Below, one piece after another: positions 55,418 through 63,789 of a stretch of 64,000 bases of DNA. This DNA comes from Pseudorhodobacter antarcticus. GTDB lineage: Bacteria; Pseudomonadota; Alphaproteobacteria; Rhodobacterales; Rhodobacteraceae. Position numbers and translations under genes: made by a program. The notes beneath the pieces were generated by a model, which made no database searches, had not been told where the DNA came from, and was given only the letters and a program-made list of their open reading frames with translations. Position 1 is the first letter of the stretch, and the number at the start of each line of letters is the position of its first letter. The stretch spans positions 62,001 through 126,000 of the forward strand of contig NZ_FOCO01000006.1 in the NCBI RefSeq assembly GCF_900110135.1, read 5' to 3'.

Positions 55418-56711
55418 GGCGTTTTTGGGGGGATTGAGCGACAATGCGTTGCTGGCCCTGCCGTGGATGTTTGAGTTTTGGGCGTTGCCGCATCAGTTGG
55501 CACCTGAAGGCGCGTGGAAAAGCTGGGTGATTATGGGGGGGCGCGGGGCGGGGAAGACCCGCGCCGGGGCGGAATGGGTGCGGGGGCAGGTTGAAGGGGC
55601 GCTGCCGCTGGATGCGGGCCGCGCGCGGCGGGTGGCGTTGGTGGGCGAAAGTGTGGACCAAGTGCGCGATGTGATGGTGTTTGGTGATAGTGGGATTTTG
55701 GCCTGTTCGCCCCCCGACCGCCGCCCGAAATGGGAGGCGGGTGCGGCGCGGTTGGTCTGGGCGAATGGGGCCACGGCAACCGCGTATAGCGCGCATAACC
55801 CCGAGAAGTTGCGCGGGCCGCAGTTTGATGCGGCCTGGGTGGATGAGTTGGCGAAATGGCCCAATGCGCAGCACACTTGGGACATGCTGCAATTTGCGCT
55901 GCGGTTGGGGGCGCATCCGCAGCAGGTGGTGACGACCACGCCCAAGAATGTGGAGGTGTTGAAAGCGGTGTTGCGCAACCCATCCACTGTGGCGACCCAT
56001 GCGCCGACGCAAGCGAACCGGGCGAATTTGGCGGCGTCATTTCTGGAGGAGGTGGATCGGCGTTACGCGGGCACGGCGCAGGGGCGGCAGGAGTTGGAGG
56101 GGCTGTTGGTGGAGGAGGCGGCGGGCGCGATGTGGTCGCTGGCGCGGATTGAGGCGGCCCGGGTGGAACGTGCGCCGGGGCTGTCGCGCATTGTGGTGGC
56201 GGTGGACCCGCCGGTGACGGGGCATGCGGGGTCGGATGCCTGCGGGATTATGGTGGTGGGGGCGGTGACGGACGGGCCGCCGCAAACCTGGCGGGCGTTT
56301 GTGTTGGAGGATGCCACGGTGCAGGCGGCGTCACCCGATGCGTGGGCGCGCGCCGTGATCGCCGCCAAAGAGCGTTGGGGCGCTGACCGCGTGGTGGCGG
56401 AGGTGAACCAAGGTGGGGATTTGGTGGAAAGCGTTTTGCGCCAGATCGACCCGTTGGTGTCGTACCGCGCCGTTAGGGCCACGCGGGGCAAGGTGGTGCG
56501 CGCCGAGCCTGTGGCGGCGCTTTATGAGCAGGGGCGGGTCTGCCATTTGCCCAATCTTGGGGCGCTGGAGGCGCAGATGTGCCTGATGACCAGCACCGGG
56601 TTTCAGGCCAAGGGCAGCCCGGACCGCGTGGATGCGCTGGTGTGGGCGCTGACCGATCTGATGGTGGACGCGGCCACGCATTACCAACGACCCACCGTGC
56701 GCACGCTTTAA
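55368..56711 (+). CDS. GTA g2, large terminase
   Basis: A 447-residue packaging motor. Walker A GGRGAGKTRAGAEW and Walker B AAWVDELAKW form the ATPase; the nuclease domain shows Asp in VVAVDPPVTG, EVNQGGD and DRVDALVWAL. It fills GTA particles with headfuls of random host DNA. The start is uncertain: ATG 55368 (50-base overlap with g1) is preferred, ATG 55284 possible. Confidence 0.9.
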   Translation: MKSGAGWLASATPEGVEAFLGGLSDNALLALPWMFEFWALPHQLAPEGAWKSWVIMGGRGAGKTRAGAEWVRGQVEGALPLDAGRARRVALVGESVDQVRDVMVFGDSGILACSPPDRRPKWEAGAARLVWANGATATAYSAHNPEKLRGPQFDAAWVDELAKWPNAQHTWDMLQFALRLGAHPQQVVTTTPKNVEVLKAVLRNPSTVATHAPTQANRANLAASFLEEVDRRYAGTAQGRQELEGLLVEEAAGAMWSLARIEAARVERAPGLSRIVVAVDPPVTGHAGSDACGIMVVGAVTDGPPQTWRAFVLEDATVQAASPDAWARAVIAAKERWGADRVVAEVNQGGDLVESVLRQIDPLVSYRAVRATRGKVVRAEPVAALYEQGRVCHLPNLGALEAQMCLMTSTGFQAKGSPDRVDALVWALTDLMVDAATHYQRPTVRTL

Positions 56712-56752
56712 CACATTTTAATAAAATTGGATCAGATTTGGGCTCAAGCCGA

Positions 56753-56777
56753 GGGGGCAACGCGCCGCCCCCCAGAC
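56753..56777 (+). repeat. Hairpin related to the dispersed repeat, copy F
   Basis: GGGGGC and GCCCCCC with an intervening loop, followed by AGAC as in copy D, lie between g2 and g3. The box is missing, so kinship is weak. Confidence 0.35.
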
Positions 56778-56798
56778 ACGACAAAGGAGCTGACCGAG

Positions 56799-57974
56799 AT
56801 GGTGTTCGATTTTCTGAAACGCGGTGCGGCCCCGGTGCCGGAGCAAAAAGCATCAGCGGCGGGGCCGGTGATTAACTATGGCAGTTCGGGGCGGGTGGCG
56901 TGGAGCCCGCGCGATGCGGTGAGCCTGACCAAGACGGGGTTCCTTGGCAACCCAATCGGGTTTCGGGCGGTCAAGATGATTGCGGAAACCGCGGCGGCGA
57001 TGCCGTTGGTTTTGCAAGATACTTTGCGCCGCTATGAGGTGCATCCGCTGATGTCGCTGGTCAAGCGCCCGAACCAAATGCAGGGCCGCGCGGAGTTGTT
57101 GGAGGCGCTTTATGGGCAACTTTTGCTGTCGGGCAATGCCTATATTGAGGCGGTCCAGGGGCCAGCGGTGTTGCCTGCGGAATTGCATGTGCTGCGGTCG
57201 GACCGGATGCATTTGGTGCCGGGGGCGGATGGTTGGCCTGTGGCCTATGACTATACCGTGGGGAACCGGAAGCATCGGTTTGACATGACGGGGGAGTTGA
57301 AACCGATTTGCCATATTCGCAATTTCCACCCGCAAGATGACCATTACGGCTTTTCACCAATGCAAGCGGCGGCGGTTGCGCTGGATGTGCATGTGGCGGC
57401 GTCGCATTGGTCCAAAGCGCTGCTGGACAATGCCGCACGGCCCAGCGGTGCGATTGTTTACAAGGGGTTGGATGGCCAATCGCAACTGACCAGTGACCAG
57501 TATGATCGTTTGCTGAATGAGATGGCATCGCATCATCAAGGCGCGCGCAATGCGGGCAGGCCGATGTTGCTGGAAGGCGGCCTTGATTGGAAACCGATGG
57601 GGTTTAGCCCGTCTGACATGGAATTTCAGAAAACCAAAGAGGCGGCGGCGCGCGATATTGCCATCGCCTTTGGGGTGCCGCCGATGCTGTTGGGGATACC
57701 CGGCGATGCGACCTATGCCAATTATCAAGAAGCGAACCGCGCGTTTTTCCGGCTGACGGTGTTGCCGTTGGTGTCGAAAGTCACCGCCGCGCTATCGTTT
57801 TGGCTGTCGGCGTTTTCGGGTGAGGAGGTCGAGTTTAAGGCCGATCTGGACCAAGTGGCGGCGCTGGCCGGCGAGCGCGACCAGCAATGGGCGCGGATTG
57901 GTGGTGCGGATTTCCTGACGCCAGCGGAAAAGCGTGGGCTGTTGGGCCTGCCAGCGCTGGCTGAGGATGAATGA
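56799..57974 (+). CDS. GTA g3, portal protein
   Basis: A 391-residue HK97-type portal that forms the DNA entry ring of the capsid. SLTKTGFLGNPIGFRAVKMIAETAAAMPL and AFGVPPMLLGIPGDATYANYQEANRAFFRLTVLPL are diagnostic. AAAGGAG precedes ATG 56799. It overlaps g3.5 by ATGA. Confidence 0.93.
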   Translation: MVFDFLKRGAAPVPEQKASAAGPVINYGSSGRVAWSPRDAVSLTKTGFLGNPIGFRAVKMIAETAAAMPLVLQDTLRRYEVHPLMSLVKRPNQMQGRAELLEALYGQLLLSGNAYIEAVQGPAVLPAELHVLRSDRMHLVPGADGWPVAYDYTVGNRKHRFDMTGELKPICHIRNFHPQDDHYGFSPMQAAAVALDVHVAASHWSKALLDNAARPSGAIVYKGLDGQSQLTSDQYDRLLNEMASHHQGARNAGRPMLLEGGLDWKPMGFSPSDMEFQKTKEAAARDIAIAFGVPPMLLGIPGDATYANYQEANRAFFRLTVLPLVSKVTAALSFWLSAFSGEEVEFKADLDQVAALAGERDQQWARIGGADFLTPAEKRGLLGLPALAEDE

Positions 57975-58219
57975 GCCTGCGCGGCAAGGATGCGGGCGGG
58001 TCGCGGTATCTGTACGACAGTTTTGATGCGGCAGCGGCGCGAATAGAGGCAAATGAGCGCGTGGCGGAGGAACGCTGGACGGGGCTGGAATACCGGCTGG
58101 GCCAGATTGAGGGCAGTCTGGAGCGGCTGGAAAAGCGCATTTGGCTGGGGGTTTACGGGGTCGTGGCCTTTCTGCTGGCGCAGGGGGCCGAGGCGGTGCT
58201 GTCGGCGGCAATGAGGTGA
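57971..58219 (+). CDS. GTA g3.5, small head-associated protein
   Basis: An 82-residue protein matching by position and form the g3.5 product of Rhodobacter GTA: a coiled-coil stretch (AAARIEANERVAEERWTGLEYRLGQIEGSLERLEKRIW) followed by a hydrophobic helix (GVYGVVAFLLAQGAEAVL). A membrane or head-formation role is suggested in the literature but not clear from sequence. Confidence 0.8.
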   Translation: MSLRGKDAGGSRYLYDSFDAAAARIEANERVAEERWTGLEYRLGQIEGSLERLEKRIWLGVYGVVAFLLAQGAEAVLSAAMR

Positions 58220-58220
58220 A

Positions 58221-58784
58221 ATGATGGGATATTTTGAAGGATTTGGCGCGTTGGAACGCAAGTTTCATGTGCCGGAAGCGGGGCTGATTGTGACGGATGG
58301 CAGGGTGATTGAAGGCTATGCCAGCTTGTTTGGCAAGCGCGATCAGGGCGGCGATGTGGTGCAAAAAGGCGCCTATGCGGCCAGTCTGAAGGCGCTGGCG
58401 GGGGCGGGGCGGCGGGTGAAAATGCTGTGGCAGCATGACCCGGCGCAGCCCATTGGCGTGTGGGACGAGGTACGCGAGGACGGCGTGGGCCTGTATGTGA
58501 AGGGCCGGATTTTGGCGGATGTCGAAAAGGGGCGCGAGGCGGTGGCGCTGCTGGCGGCGGGCGCGATTGACGGGCTTTCCATCGGTTATCGCACGTTGCG
58601 AGTCGAAAAAGATGGCAAGGGCCAACGGCTTTTGTCGGAGCTGGAGCTGTGGGAGGTGTCGCTGGTGACGTTTCCCATGCTGCCAGAAGCGCGGGTGGCG
58701 GCAAAGGGCGATGCCTTGGGCAACACCTGGGCGAGTGTGGCGCAGATCCTTGAGGATGCGCGCCGGGAGTTGGCGGCCCGCTGA
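58221..58784 (+). CDS. GTA g4, prohead protease
   Basis: A 187-residue HK97-family (U35) prohead serine protease that trims the capsid protein. The likely catalytic His lies in VKMLWQHDPAQPIG and Ser in IDGLSIGYRT. It starts one base after g3.5 ends. The C-terminal LEDARREL is helical. Confidence 0.9.
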   Translation: MMGYFEGFGALERKFHVPEAGLIVTDGRVIEGYASLFGKRDQGGDVVQKGAYAASLKALAGAGRRVKMLWQHDPAQPIGVWDEVREDGVGLYVKGRILADVEKGREAVALLAAGAIDGLSIGYRTLRVEKDGKGQRLLSELELWEVSLVTFPMLPEARVAAKGDALGNTWASVAQILEDARRELAAR

Positions 58785-58820
58785 GGCGGGCGCTGGGTGA
58801 ACCCTTGAAAGGACATGAGG

Positions 58821-60011
58821 ATGACCGATGCAAAGGCACGGGCCGGGGAAGGTTTGCCCCACGGCGCGGCGGTGGATGTGAAATCTGCCATGATGGGTTT
58901 TTTGAACGAATTCAGCGGCTTTCGGGCCGAAGTGAAGACTGCATTGCAACAACAGGAAGAGCGTATGACCATGCTTGATCATAAAACGATGACTTACGGG
59001 CGGCCCGCCTTATCGGCGACTGCCGAGGCCGATGTGCCGCATACCAAAGCGTTTGACGCCTATTTGCGGTCTGGCGATGATGACGGGCTGCGCGGTTTGG
59101 TGCTGGAAGGCAAAGCGCTGAACACCGCCGTGAATGGCGATGGTGGGTTTTTGGTGGACCCGCAGACGGCGGACAGCATTAAGTCGATGTTGGTGTCGAC
59201 CAGTTCGATCCGAGCGATTGCGAATGTGGTGAATGTTGAGGCATCAAGCTTTGACGTTTTGATTGACCGGTCCGAAGTGGGCAGCGGTTGGGCCACGGAA
59301 ATTGGCGCGCAGGCGGAAACGGTGACCCCGATTGTTGAGCGGATTTCGATCCGTTTGCACGAACTGTCGGCGATGCCGAAGGCCAGCCAGCGGTTGCTGG
59401 ACGACAGCGCGTTTGATGTTGAAGGGTGGCTGGCGGGCAAGATTGCCACGCGGTTTATCCGGGCGGAATCGGCGGCGTTTGTGTCGGGTGATGGCATTGA
59501 CAAGCCCAAAGGGTTTTTGCTGCCTGCCAAGGTGGCCAATGCGAGCTGGGCGTGGGGCAGCCTTGGCTATGTCGCGACGGGGGCTGCGGGTGATTTTGCA
59601 GCGACCAATGCGGCGGATGCGATTATCAATTTGGTGTATTCGCTGTCGGCCACCTACCGTGCGAATGGCACGTTTGTGATGAATTCCAAAACCGCCGGGG
59701 CCGTGCGCAAGATGAAGGATGCCGATGGGCGTTTCCTTTGGTCGGACGGGTTGTCGGCGGGCGAGCCTGCGCGCTTGATGGGGTACGGCGTCCTGATTTG
59801 TGAGGATATGCCGGATATTGCAGCCAATGCCTATGCGATTGCGTTTGGTGATTTTGCCAGCGGTTACACGATTGCCGAGCGCCCCGATTTGCGCGTGATG
59901 CGCGATCCCTTTAGCGCGAAACCGCATGTTTTGTTCTATGCGACCAAGCGGGTTGGCGGCGATGTGTCCGACTTTGCGGCGATTAAGCTGCTGAAATTCG
60001 CAGTCTCCTAA
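58821..60011 (+). CDS. GTA g5, major capsid protein
   Basis: A 396-residue HK97-fold capsid protein. An N-terminal coiled-coil delta domain (about residues 15-55) is to be removed by g4; the mature part starts near the ALSATAEADVPHTKAFDAYLR region and shows KALNTAVNGDGGFLVDP and PHVLFYATKRVGGDV. ATG 58821 has AAAGGAC at good spacing; ATG 58815 is an alternative. A hairpin follows at 60024. Confidence 0.93.
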   Translation: MTDAKARAGEGLPHGAAVDVKSAMMGFLNEFSGFRAEVKTALQQQEERMTMLDHKTMTYGRPALSATAEADVPHTKAFDAYLRSGDDDGLRGLVLEGKALNTAVNGDGGFLVDPQTADSIKSMLVSTSSIRAIANVVNVEASSFDVLIDRSEVGSGWATEIGAQAETVTPIVERISIRLHELSAMPKASQRLLDDSAFDVEGWLAGKIATRFIRAESAAFVSGDGIDKPKGFLLPAKVANASWAWGSLGYVATGAAGDFAATNAADAIINLVYSLSATYRANGTFVMNSKTAGAVRKMKDADGRFLWSDGLSAGEPARLMGYGVLICEDMPDIAANAYAIAFGDFASGYTIAERPDLRVMRDPFSAKPHVLFYATKRVGGDVSDFAAIKLLKFAVS

Positions 60012-60023
60012 GGGGGTGCGAGT

Positions 60024-60051
60024 GACCTGGCCCTTGGGTTTGGGCTGGGTC
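60024..60051 (+). terminator. Hairpin without T-run after the capsid gene
   Basis: GACCTGGCCC and GGGCTGGGTC form a stem with few mismatches in the only large gap (178 bases) of the GTA cluster. Lacking a T-run, it may be an RNA-stabilising or partial terminator element that favours capsid expression. Confidence 0.4.
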
Positions 60052-60189
60052 CTTTGGGTGCGCGCGGGGGGGTGGGGTTTTGAGGCTGCCCCCCGCCCGG
60101 GTCGTCTAGCTGCTCCCACCCGTTCGAGCGATGCGGGGTGCGTGCCCAGAATTACACAGGTTTGGCAGCGAAATTAGTGGAGAATTTGG

Positions 60190-60789
60190 ATGTATTTGAT
60201 CGAGCAAACAACGGTTCCCACGGCGGCGCTGCCGGTGCAGGCGCTGAAAAACCATTTGCGGCTGGGCACCGGTTTTGCCGATGACGGGCTGCAAGATGGA
60301 TTGGTGGAAAGCTATTTGCGGGCGGCGATGGCGGCGATTGAAGGGCGGATTGGCAAGGTGCTGATTGCGCGCAGTTTCACATGGAGTTTGGACGATTGGC
60401 GGCGCGGGGGGGAGCAAGCGTTGCCTGTGGCCCCGGTGTCGGTAGTCAGCCAGATTGCGCTGTTGGACCGGGCGGGTGTGGCGGAGGTGGTGCCAGCGAG
60501 CGCTTACCGTTTGGTGCAAGATATGCACCGCCCGCGGGTGCAGGCGGCTGGGTTTATGCTGCCGCAAGTGCCGATGGATGGCGGGATTGAGATTACTTTT
60601 GTCGCAGGATTTGGCCCGGCCTGGGGCGATGTGCCTGCCGATTTGGCGCAAGCGGTGTTGATGCTGGCGGCGGAATATTACGAGGGCCGCCATGACGGGG
60701 GCCAAGGTGCGGGCGGTTTGCCGTTGGCCGTGGTCACGTTGATCGAACGCTGGCGCACGGTGCGGGTGCTGGGGGGGGCGGGGGCATGA
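60190..60789 (+). CDS. GTA g6, head-tail connector (adaptor)
   Basis: A 199-residue connector of the gp6/phiE125 gp8-like family: VQALKNHLRLGTGFADDGLQDGLVESYLRAAMAAIEGRIGKVL, and the C-terminal PADLAQAVLMLAAEYYEGRHD. It joins portal and tail. It overlaps g7 by ATGA. Confidence 0.88.
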   Translation: MYLIEQTTVPTAALPVQALKNHLRLGTGFADDGLQDGLVESYLRAAMAAIEGRIGKVLIARSFTWSLDDWRRGGEQALPVAPVSVVSQIALLDRAGVAEVVPASAYRLVQDMHRPRVQAAGFMLPQVPMDGGIEITFVAGFGPAWGDVPADLAQAVLMLAAEYYEGRHDGGQGAGGLPLAVVTLIERWRTVRVLGGAGA

Positions 60790-61124
60790 AGGTGGTGCAT
60801 CTGTCGCGGCCTTTGGTGCTGGAGGGCGCGGTTGAACTGGCCGATGGCATGGGCGGGTTGACGCGGAGTTGGGGTGCGTTGGGCACGCTGTGGGCCGAGG
60901 TTTTGCCGGGCACCGGGCGCGATGTGGCGGGCGAGGAGGTGGTGGTGTCCACCGTGCCGTATCGAATCACGGTGCGCGGTGCGCCGCAGGGGGCGGCATC
61001 GCGGCCCCAAGTGGGCCAGCGGTTTCGCGACGGCGCCCGCGTGTTTGCGATTTTGGCGGTGACGGAGCGCGACGAGGACGGGCGGTATTTGGTGTGCTTT
61101 GTGCGCGAGGAGGTTTTGCCATGA
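60786..61124 (+). CDS. GTA g7, head-tail stopper
   Basis: A 112-residue protein of the phage head-tail joining family (SPP1 gp16-like), seen in the beta-rich sequence LGTLWAEVLPGTGRDVAGEEVVVSTVPYRITVRG and RFRDGARVFAILAVTERDEDGRYLVCFVREE. Position between g6 and g8 supports the stopper role. Confidence 0.87.
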   Translation: MKVVHLSRPLVLEGAVELADGMGGLTRSWGALGTLWAEVLPGTGRDVAGEEVVVSTVPYRITVRGAPQGAASRPQVGQRFRDGARVFAILAVTERDEDGRYLVCFVREEVLP

Positions 61125-61519
61125 GCTATGGTTCGGCGGCGGCGTTGCAGGCGGCGGTTTATGCGCAATTGACCAGTGCGGCGGCCCTTGCGGGGGTGTT
61201 GGTGGTGGATGCGGTGCCAACGGGCAGCGGTGCGGGGACGTTTGTGTTGATTGGCCCGGAGGAGGTGATTGACCAAGCCGATAAAACCGGCGGCGGGGCG
61301 GAGCATCGTTTGGTGGTTTCGGTGATTTCGGACGCGACTGGGTTTGCGGCGGCCAAGGCGGTTGCGGTGGCGGTGTCGGACGCGCTGGACGATGCGTCGT
61401 TGGTTTTGACGCGGGGGCGGTTGGTCAGTTTGCGATTTTTGCGAGCGCGGGCGCAGCGGTTGGATGCGGGCGGCGCGCGGCGCATTGACCTGAGTTTTCG
61501 GGCGCGGCTTGAGGATTAA
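61121..61519 (+). CDS. GTA g8, tail terminator (DUF3168)
   Basis: A 132-residue DUF3168 protein: ALQAAVYAQLTSAAALAG near the start, VLIGPEEVIDQADKTGGGAEHRLVVSVIS, and the closing RIDLSFRARLED. It caps the tail tube at the head side. ATG 61121 overlaps g7 by ATGA; earlier starts are shadows. Confidence 0.88.
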   Translation: MSYGSAAALQAAVYAQLTSAAALAGVLVVDAVPTGSGAGTFVLIGPEEVIDQADKTGGGAEHRLVVSVISDATGFAAAKAVAVAVSDALDDASLVLTRGRLVSLRFLRARAQRLDAGGARRIDLSFRARLED

Positions 61520-61567
61520 GGTTTGACCCTAGGGGTCTGTTTTTGATGCAATAAATGGAGATAAGCA

Positions 61568-61981
61568 ATGGCTGTGCAAAGCGGAAAAGATCTGCTGATC
61601 AAGCTAGATATGGTTGGCGATGGCAGCTTTGAGACGATTGCGGGGCTGCGCGCGTCGCGGATCAGTTTCAACGCGGAGACGGTGGATGTGACCAGTTTGG
61701 AAAGCACCGGCGGCTGGCGCGAGTTGCTGGCGGGGGCGGGTGTGAAAACAGCGTCCATTTCCGGGTCGGGGGTGTTTCGTGATGCGGGCACGGATGAACG
61801 CGCGCGCCAGATTTTCTTTGATGGAGAAATCCCGCTATTTCAGGTGATTATCCCTGATTTTGGTGTGGTGGAGGGGGCGTTTCAACTGTCGTCGATCGAA
61901 TATGCGGGCAGCCATAACGGCGAGGCGACGTATGAGATGACGATGGTTTCGGCCGGCGCGCTGACCTTTACGGCGCTGTAA
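61568..61981 (+). CDS. GTA g9, major tail protein
   Basis: A 137-residue TP901-1-family tail tube protein: MAVQSGKDLLIKLDMVGDGSFETIAGLRASRISFNAETVDVTSLES with the WRELLAGAGVKTASISGSGVF motif. It polymerises into the tail tube. The stop overlaps the g10 start (TAATG). Confidence 0.9.
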   Translation: MAVQSGKDLLIKLDMVGDGSFETIAGLRASRISFNAETVDVTSLESTGGWRELLAGAGVKTASISGSGVFRDAGTDERARQIFFDGEIPLFQVIIPDFGVVEGAFQLSSIEYAGSHNGEATYEMTMVSAGALTFTAL

Positions 61982-62301
61982 TGGCGAACCCTTGGACGGG
62001 TGAGGTGGCCGTGGTGCTTGATGGCCAGCGCCATGTGGCCAAGCTGACGCTGGGGGCGCTGGCGGAGTTGGAGGCCGTGCTGGAAACCGGGACGCTGATT
62101 GAATTGGTGGAACGGTTTGAGGCGGGGCGGTTTTCAACGCGCGACGTGTTGGCGCTGCTGGTGGCGGGGCTGCGGGGCGGTGGTTGGCAAGGGTCGGCTG
62201 CGGATTTGCGCTGTGTCGAGATTGGCGGCGGCCCGGTGGAGGCGGCGCGGGTGGCGGCGGAATTGCTGGCGCGGGCGTTTTCTGTGCCGGGGGAGGCCTG
62301 A
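61981..62301 (+). CDS. GTA g10, tail assembly chaperone-like (GTA_gp10)
   Basis: A 106-residue protein of the GTA-gp10 family: ANPWTGEVAVVLDGQRHVAKLTLGALAELEAVLETG and LVAGLRGGGW. It lies where phages have the tail chaperone G. It ends three bases before g10.1, in the same frame. Confidence 0.88.
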   Translation: MANPWTGEVAVVLDGQRHVAKLTLGALAELEAVLETGTLIELVERFEAGRFSTRDVLALLVAGLRGGGWQGSAADLRCVEIGGGPVEAARVAAELLARAFSVPGEA

Positions 62302-62304
62302 GCG

Positions 62305-62505
62305 ATGGATTGGGCGGGGCTGATGCAGGTGGGCCTGCATGTTTTGGGGCTGGCGCCCGCCGATTTCTGGCGGCTGACCCCGGTGGAATTGCGCATCAAA
62401 CTGGGGGCGGCGGCGGTCGCTGCCCCTTTGAGCCGCGCGCGCTTGGAAGATTTGGCGCGCGCCTTTCCGGATGTAAAAAGGGAGCCTGAGCATGGCGGAT
62501 ATTGA
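62305..62505 (+). CDS. GTA g10.1, small tail assembly chaperone
   Basis: A 66-residue Phage_TAC-type protein with WAGLMQVGLHVLGLAPADFWRLTPVELRI. It is in frame with g10, separated by TGA GCG only, and overlaps g11 by 14 bases. Chaperones of this kind coat the tape measure protein before tail assembly. Confidence 0.85.
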   Translation: MDWAGLMQVGLHVLGLAPADFWRLTPVELRIKLGAAAVAAPLSRARLEDLARAFPDVKREPEHGGY

Positions 62506-63145
62506 GCGGTTGGAGGACCAGATCGCGGCGCTGGAGGTGTCGCTGGAGGGGACGGGCGGCATGGTGGCGGCGTTTGACGGCGAGTTGGGGCGGATGCGCG
62601 AGAGTTTGGTGTTTACCGGGCGCGAGGTCACCACGCTGTCCAACAGCATGGGCGGCGGTTTGCGGCGTGCGTTTGATGGCGTGGTGTTTGACGGGATGAA
62701 GCTGTCGGACGCGCTGAAGGGTGTGGCGAAAACCATGAGCGACAGTGTGTATTCTGTTGCGATGAAACCTGTGCAAAACGCGCTGGGGGGATTGGTGGCG
62801 AATGGGCTGGGGTCAGTTTTGGGCGGGGTAATGCCCTTTGCCAATGGCGGTGCGTTTTCGCAAGGCCGGGTGATGCCGTTTGCCAAGGGGGGCGTTGTAT
62901 CGCAGCCCACGAACTTTCCGATGCGTGGCGGGATGGGGTTGATGGGCGAGGCGGGACCGGAGGCGATTATGCCGCTGGCGCGCGGGGCCGATGGGCGGCT
63001 GGGCGTGCAGGCGGGGGGCGGCGGGCGGCCCGTGACGGTGGTGATGAACATCTCCACCCCCGATGTGGCCGGGTTTCAGCGCAGCCAAAGCCAGATTGCG
63101 GCGCTGGCCTCGCGGGCGTTGTCGCGCGGCCAGCGCAATAAGTAA
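62492..63145 (+). CDS. GTA g11, short tape measure protein
   Basis: A 217-residue tape measure protein, short as befits the short GTA tail. A coiled-coil start (DIERLEDQIAALEVSLEGTGG) is followed by a Gly/Ala-rich segment with hydrophobic stretches (NALGGLVANGLGSVLGGVMPFANGGAFSQ) and the tape-measure motif GLMGEAGPEAIMPLARG. AAAAGGGAG lies before ATG 62492. Confidence 0.9.
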   Translation: MADIERLEDQIAALEVSLEGTGGMVAAFDGELGRMRESLVFTGREVTTLSNSMGGGLRRAFDGVVFDGMKLSDALKGVAKTMSDSVYSVAMKPVQNALGGLVANGLGSVLGGVMPFANGGAFSQGRVMPFAKGGVVSQPTNFPMRGGMGLMGEAGPEAIMPLARGADGRLGVQAGGGGRPVTVVMNISTPDVAGFQRSQSQIAALASRALSRGQRNK

Positions 63146-63156
63146 GGAGATATGGA

Positions 63157-63789
63157 ATGGGATTTCACGAGATAAGGTTTCCGGCGAACTTGAGCTTTGG
63201 CTCGGTCGGCGGACCAGAGCGGCGCACCGAGATTGTGACGCTGGCCAACGGGTTTGAAGAGCGCAACACACCTTGGGCCCATTCGCGCAGGCGCTATGAT
63301 GCGGGCGTGAGTTTGCGCAGTTTGGATGATGTGGAGGCGCTGATTGCGTTCTTTGAAGCGCGGCGCGGGCAGTTGTTCGGGTTTCGCTGGAAAGATTGGT
63401 CGGATTACAAATCTTGCCTGCCATCCAAGGTGCCGGGGGCGCTGGACCAGTTGATTGGGCGGGGCGATGGGGTGTCGGTGACGTTTCAGTTGAGCAAAAC
63501 CTATGCGTCGGGGGAGCAGACTTACACGCGGCCTGTGATCAAGCCAGTCGTTGGCAGTGTGAAACTGGCGCTGGCGGGTGACCCCAAGGTGGAGAGTTTG
63601 GAGTTTACAGTGGATCCGAACACCGGGGTAATCACTTTTCCGACGCCCCCCGATGAAGGCGTGCGGATCTCGGCGGGGTTTGAATTTGATGTGCCGGTGC
63701 GGTTTGATACGGACCGCATCCAGACATCCGTACAGTCGTTCAAAGCGGGTGATGTGCCGTCGGTGCCTGTTGTAGAGCTGCGGGTTTGA
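63157..63789 (+). CDS. GTA g12, distal tail protein (DUF2460)
   Basis: A 210-residue DUF2460/TIGR02217 protein: MGFHEIRFPANLSFGSVGGPERRTEIVTLANGFEERNTPW and RRGQLFGFRWKDWSDYKS. It links tail tube and baseplate hub. TAAGGAG precedes the ATG. It overlaps g13 (TGATG). Confidence 0.92.
   Translation: MGFHEIRFPANLSFGSVGGPERRTEIVTLANGFEERNTPWAHSRRRYDAGVSLRSLDDVEALIAFFEARRGQLFGFRWKDWSDYKSCLPSKVPGALDQLIGRGDGVSVTFQLSKTYASGEQTYTRPVIKPVVGSVKLALAGDPKVESLEFTVDPNTGVITFPTPPDEGVRISAGFEFDVPVRFDTDRIQTSVQSFKAGDVPSVPVVELRV

Noticed and set aside
62281-62310. A -1 frameshift between g10 and g10.1 at the G-run
   Set aside because: The two frames are already in phase, so a shift would not join them.
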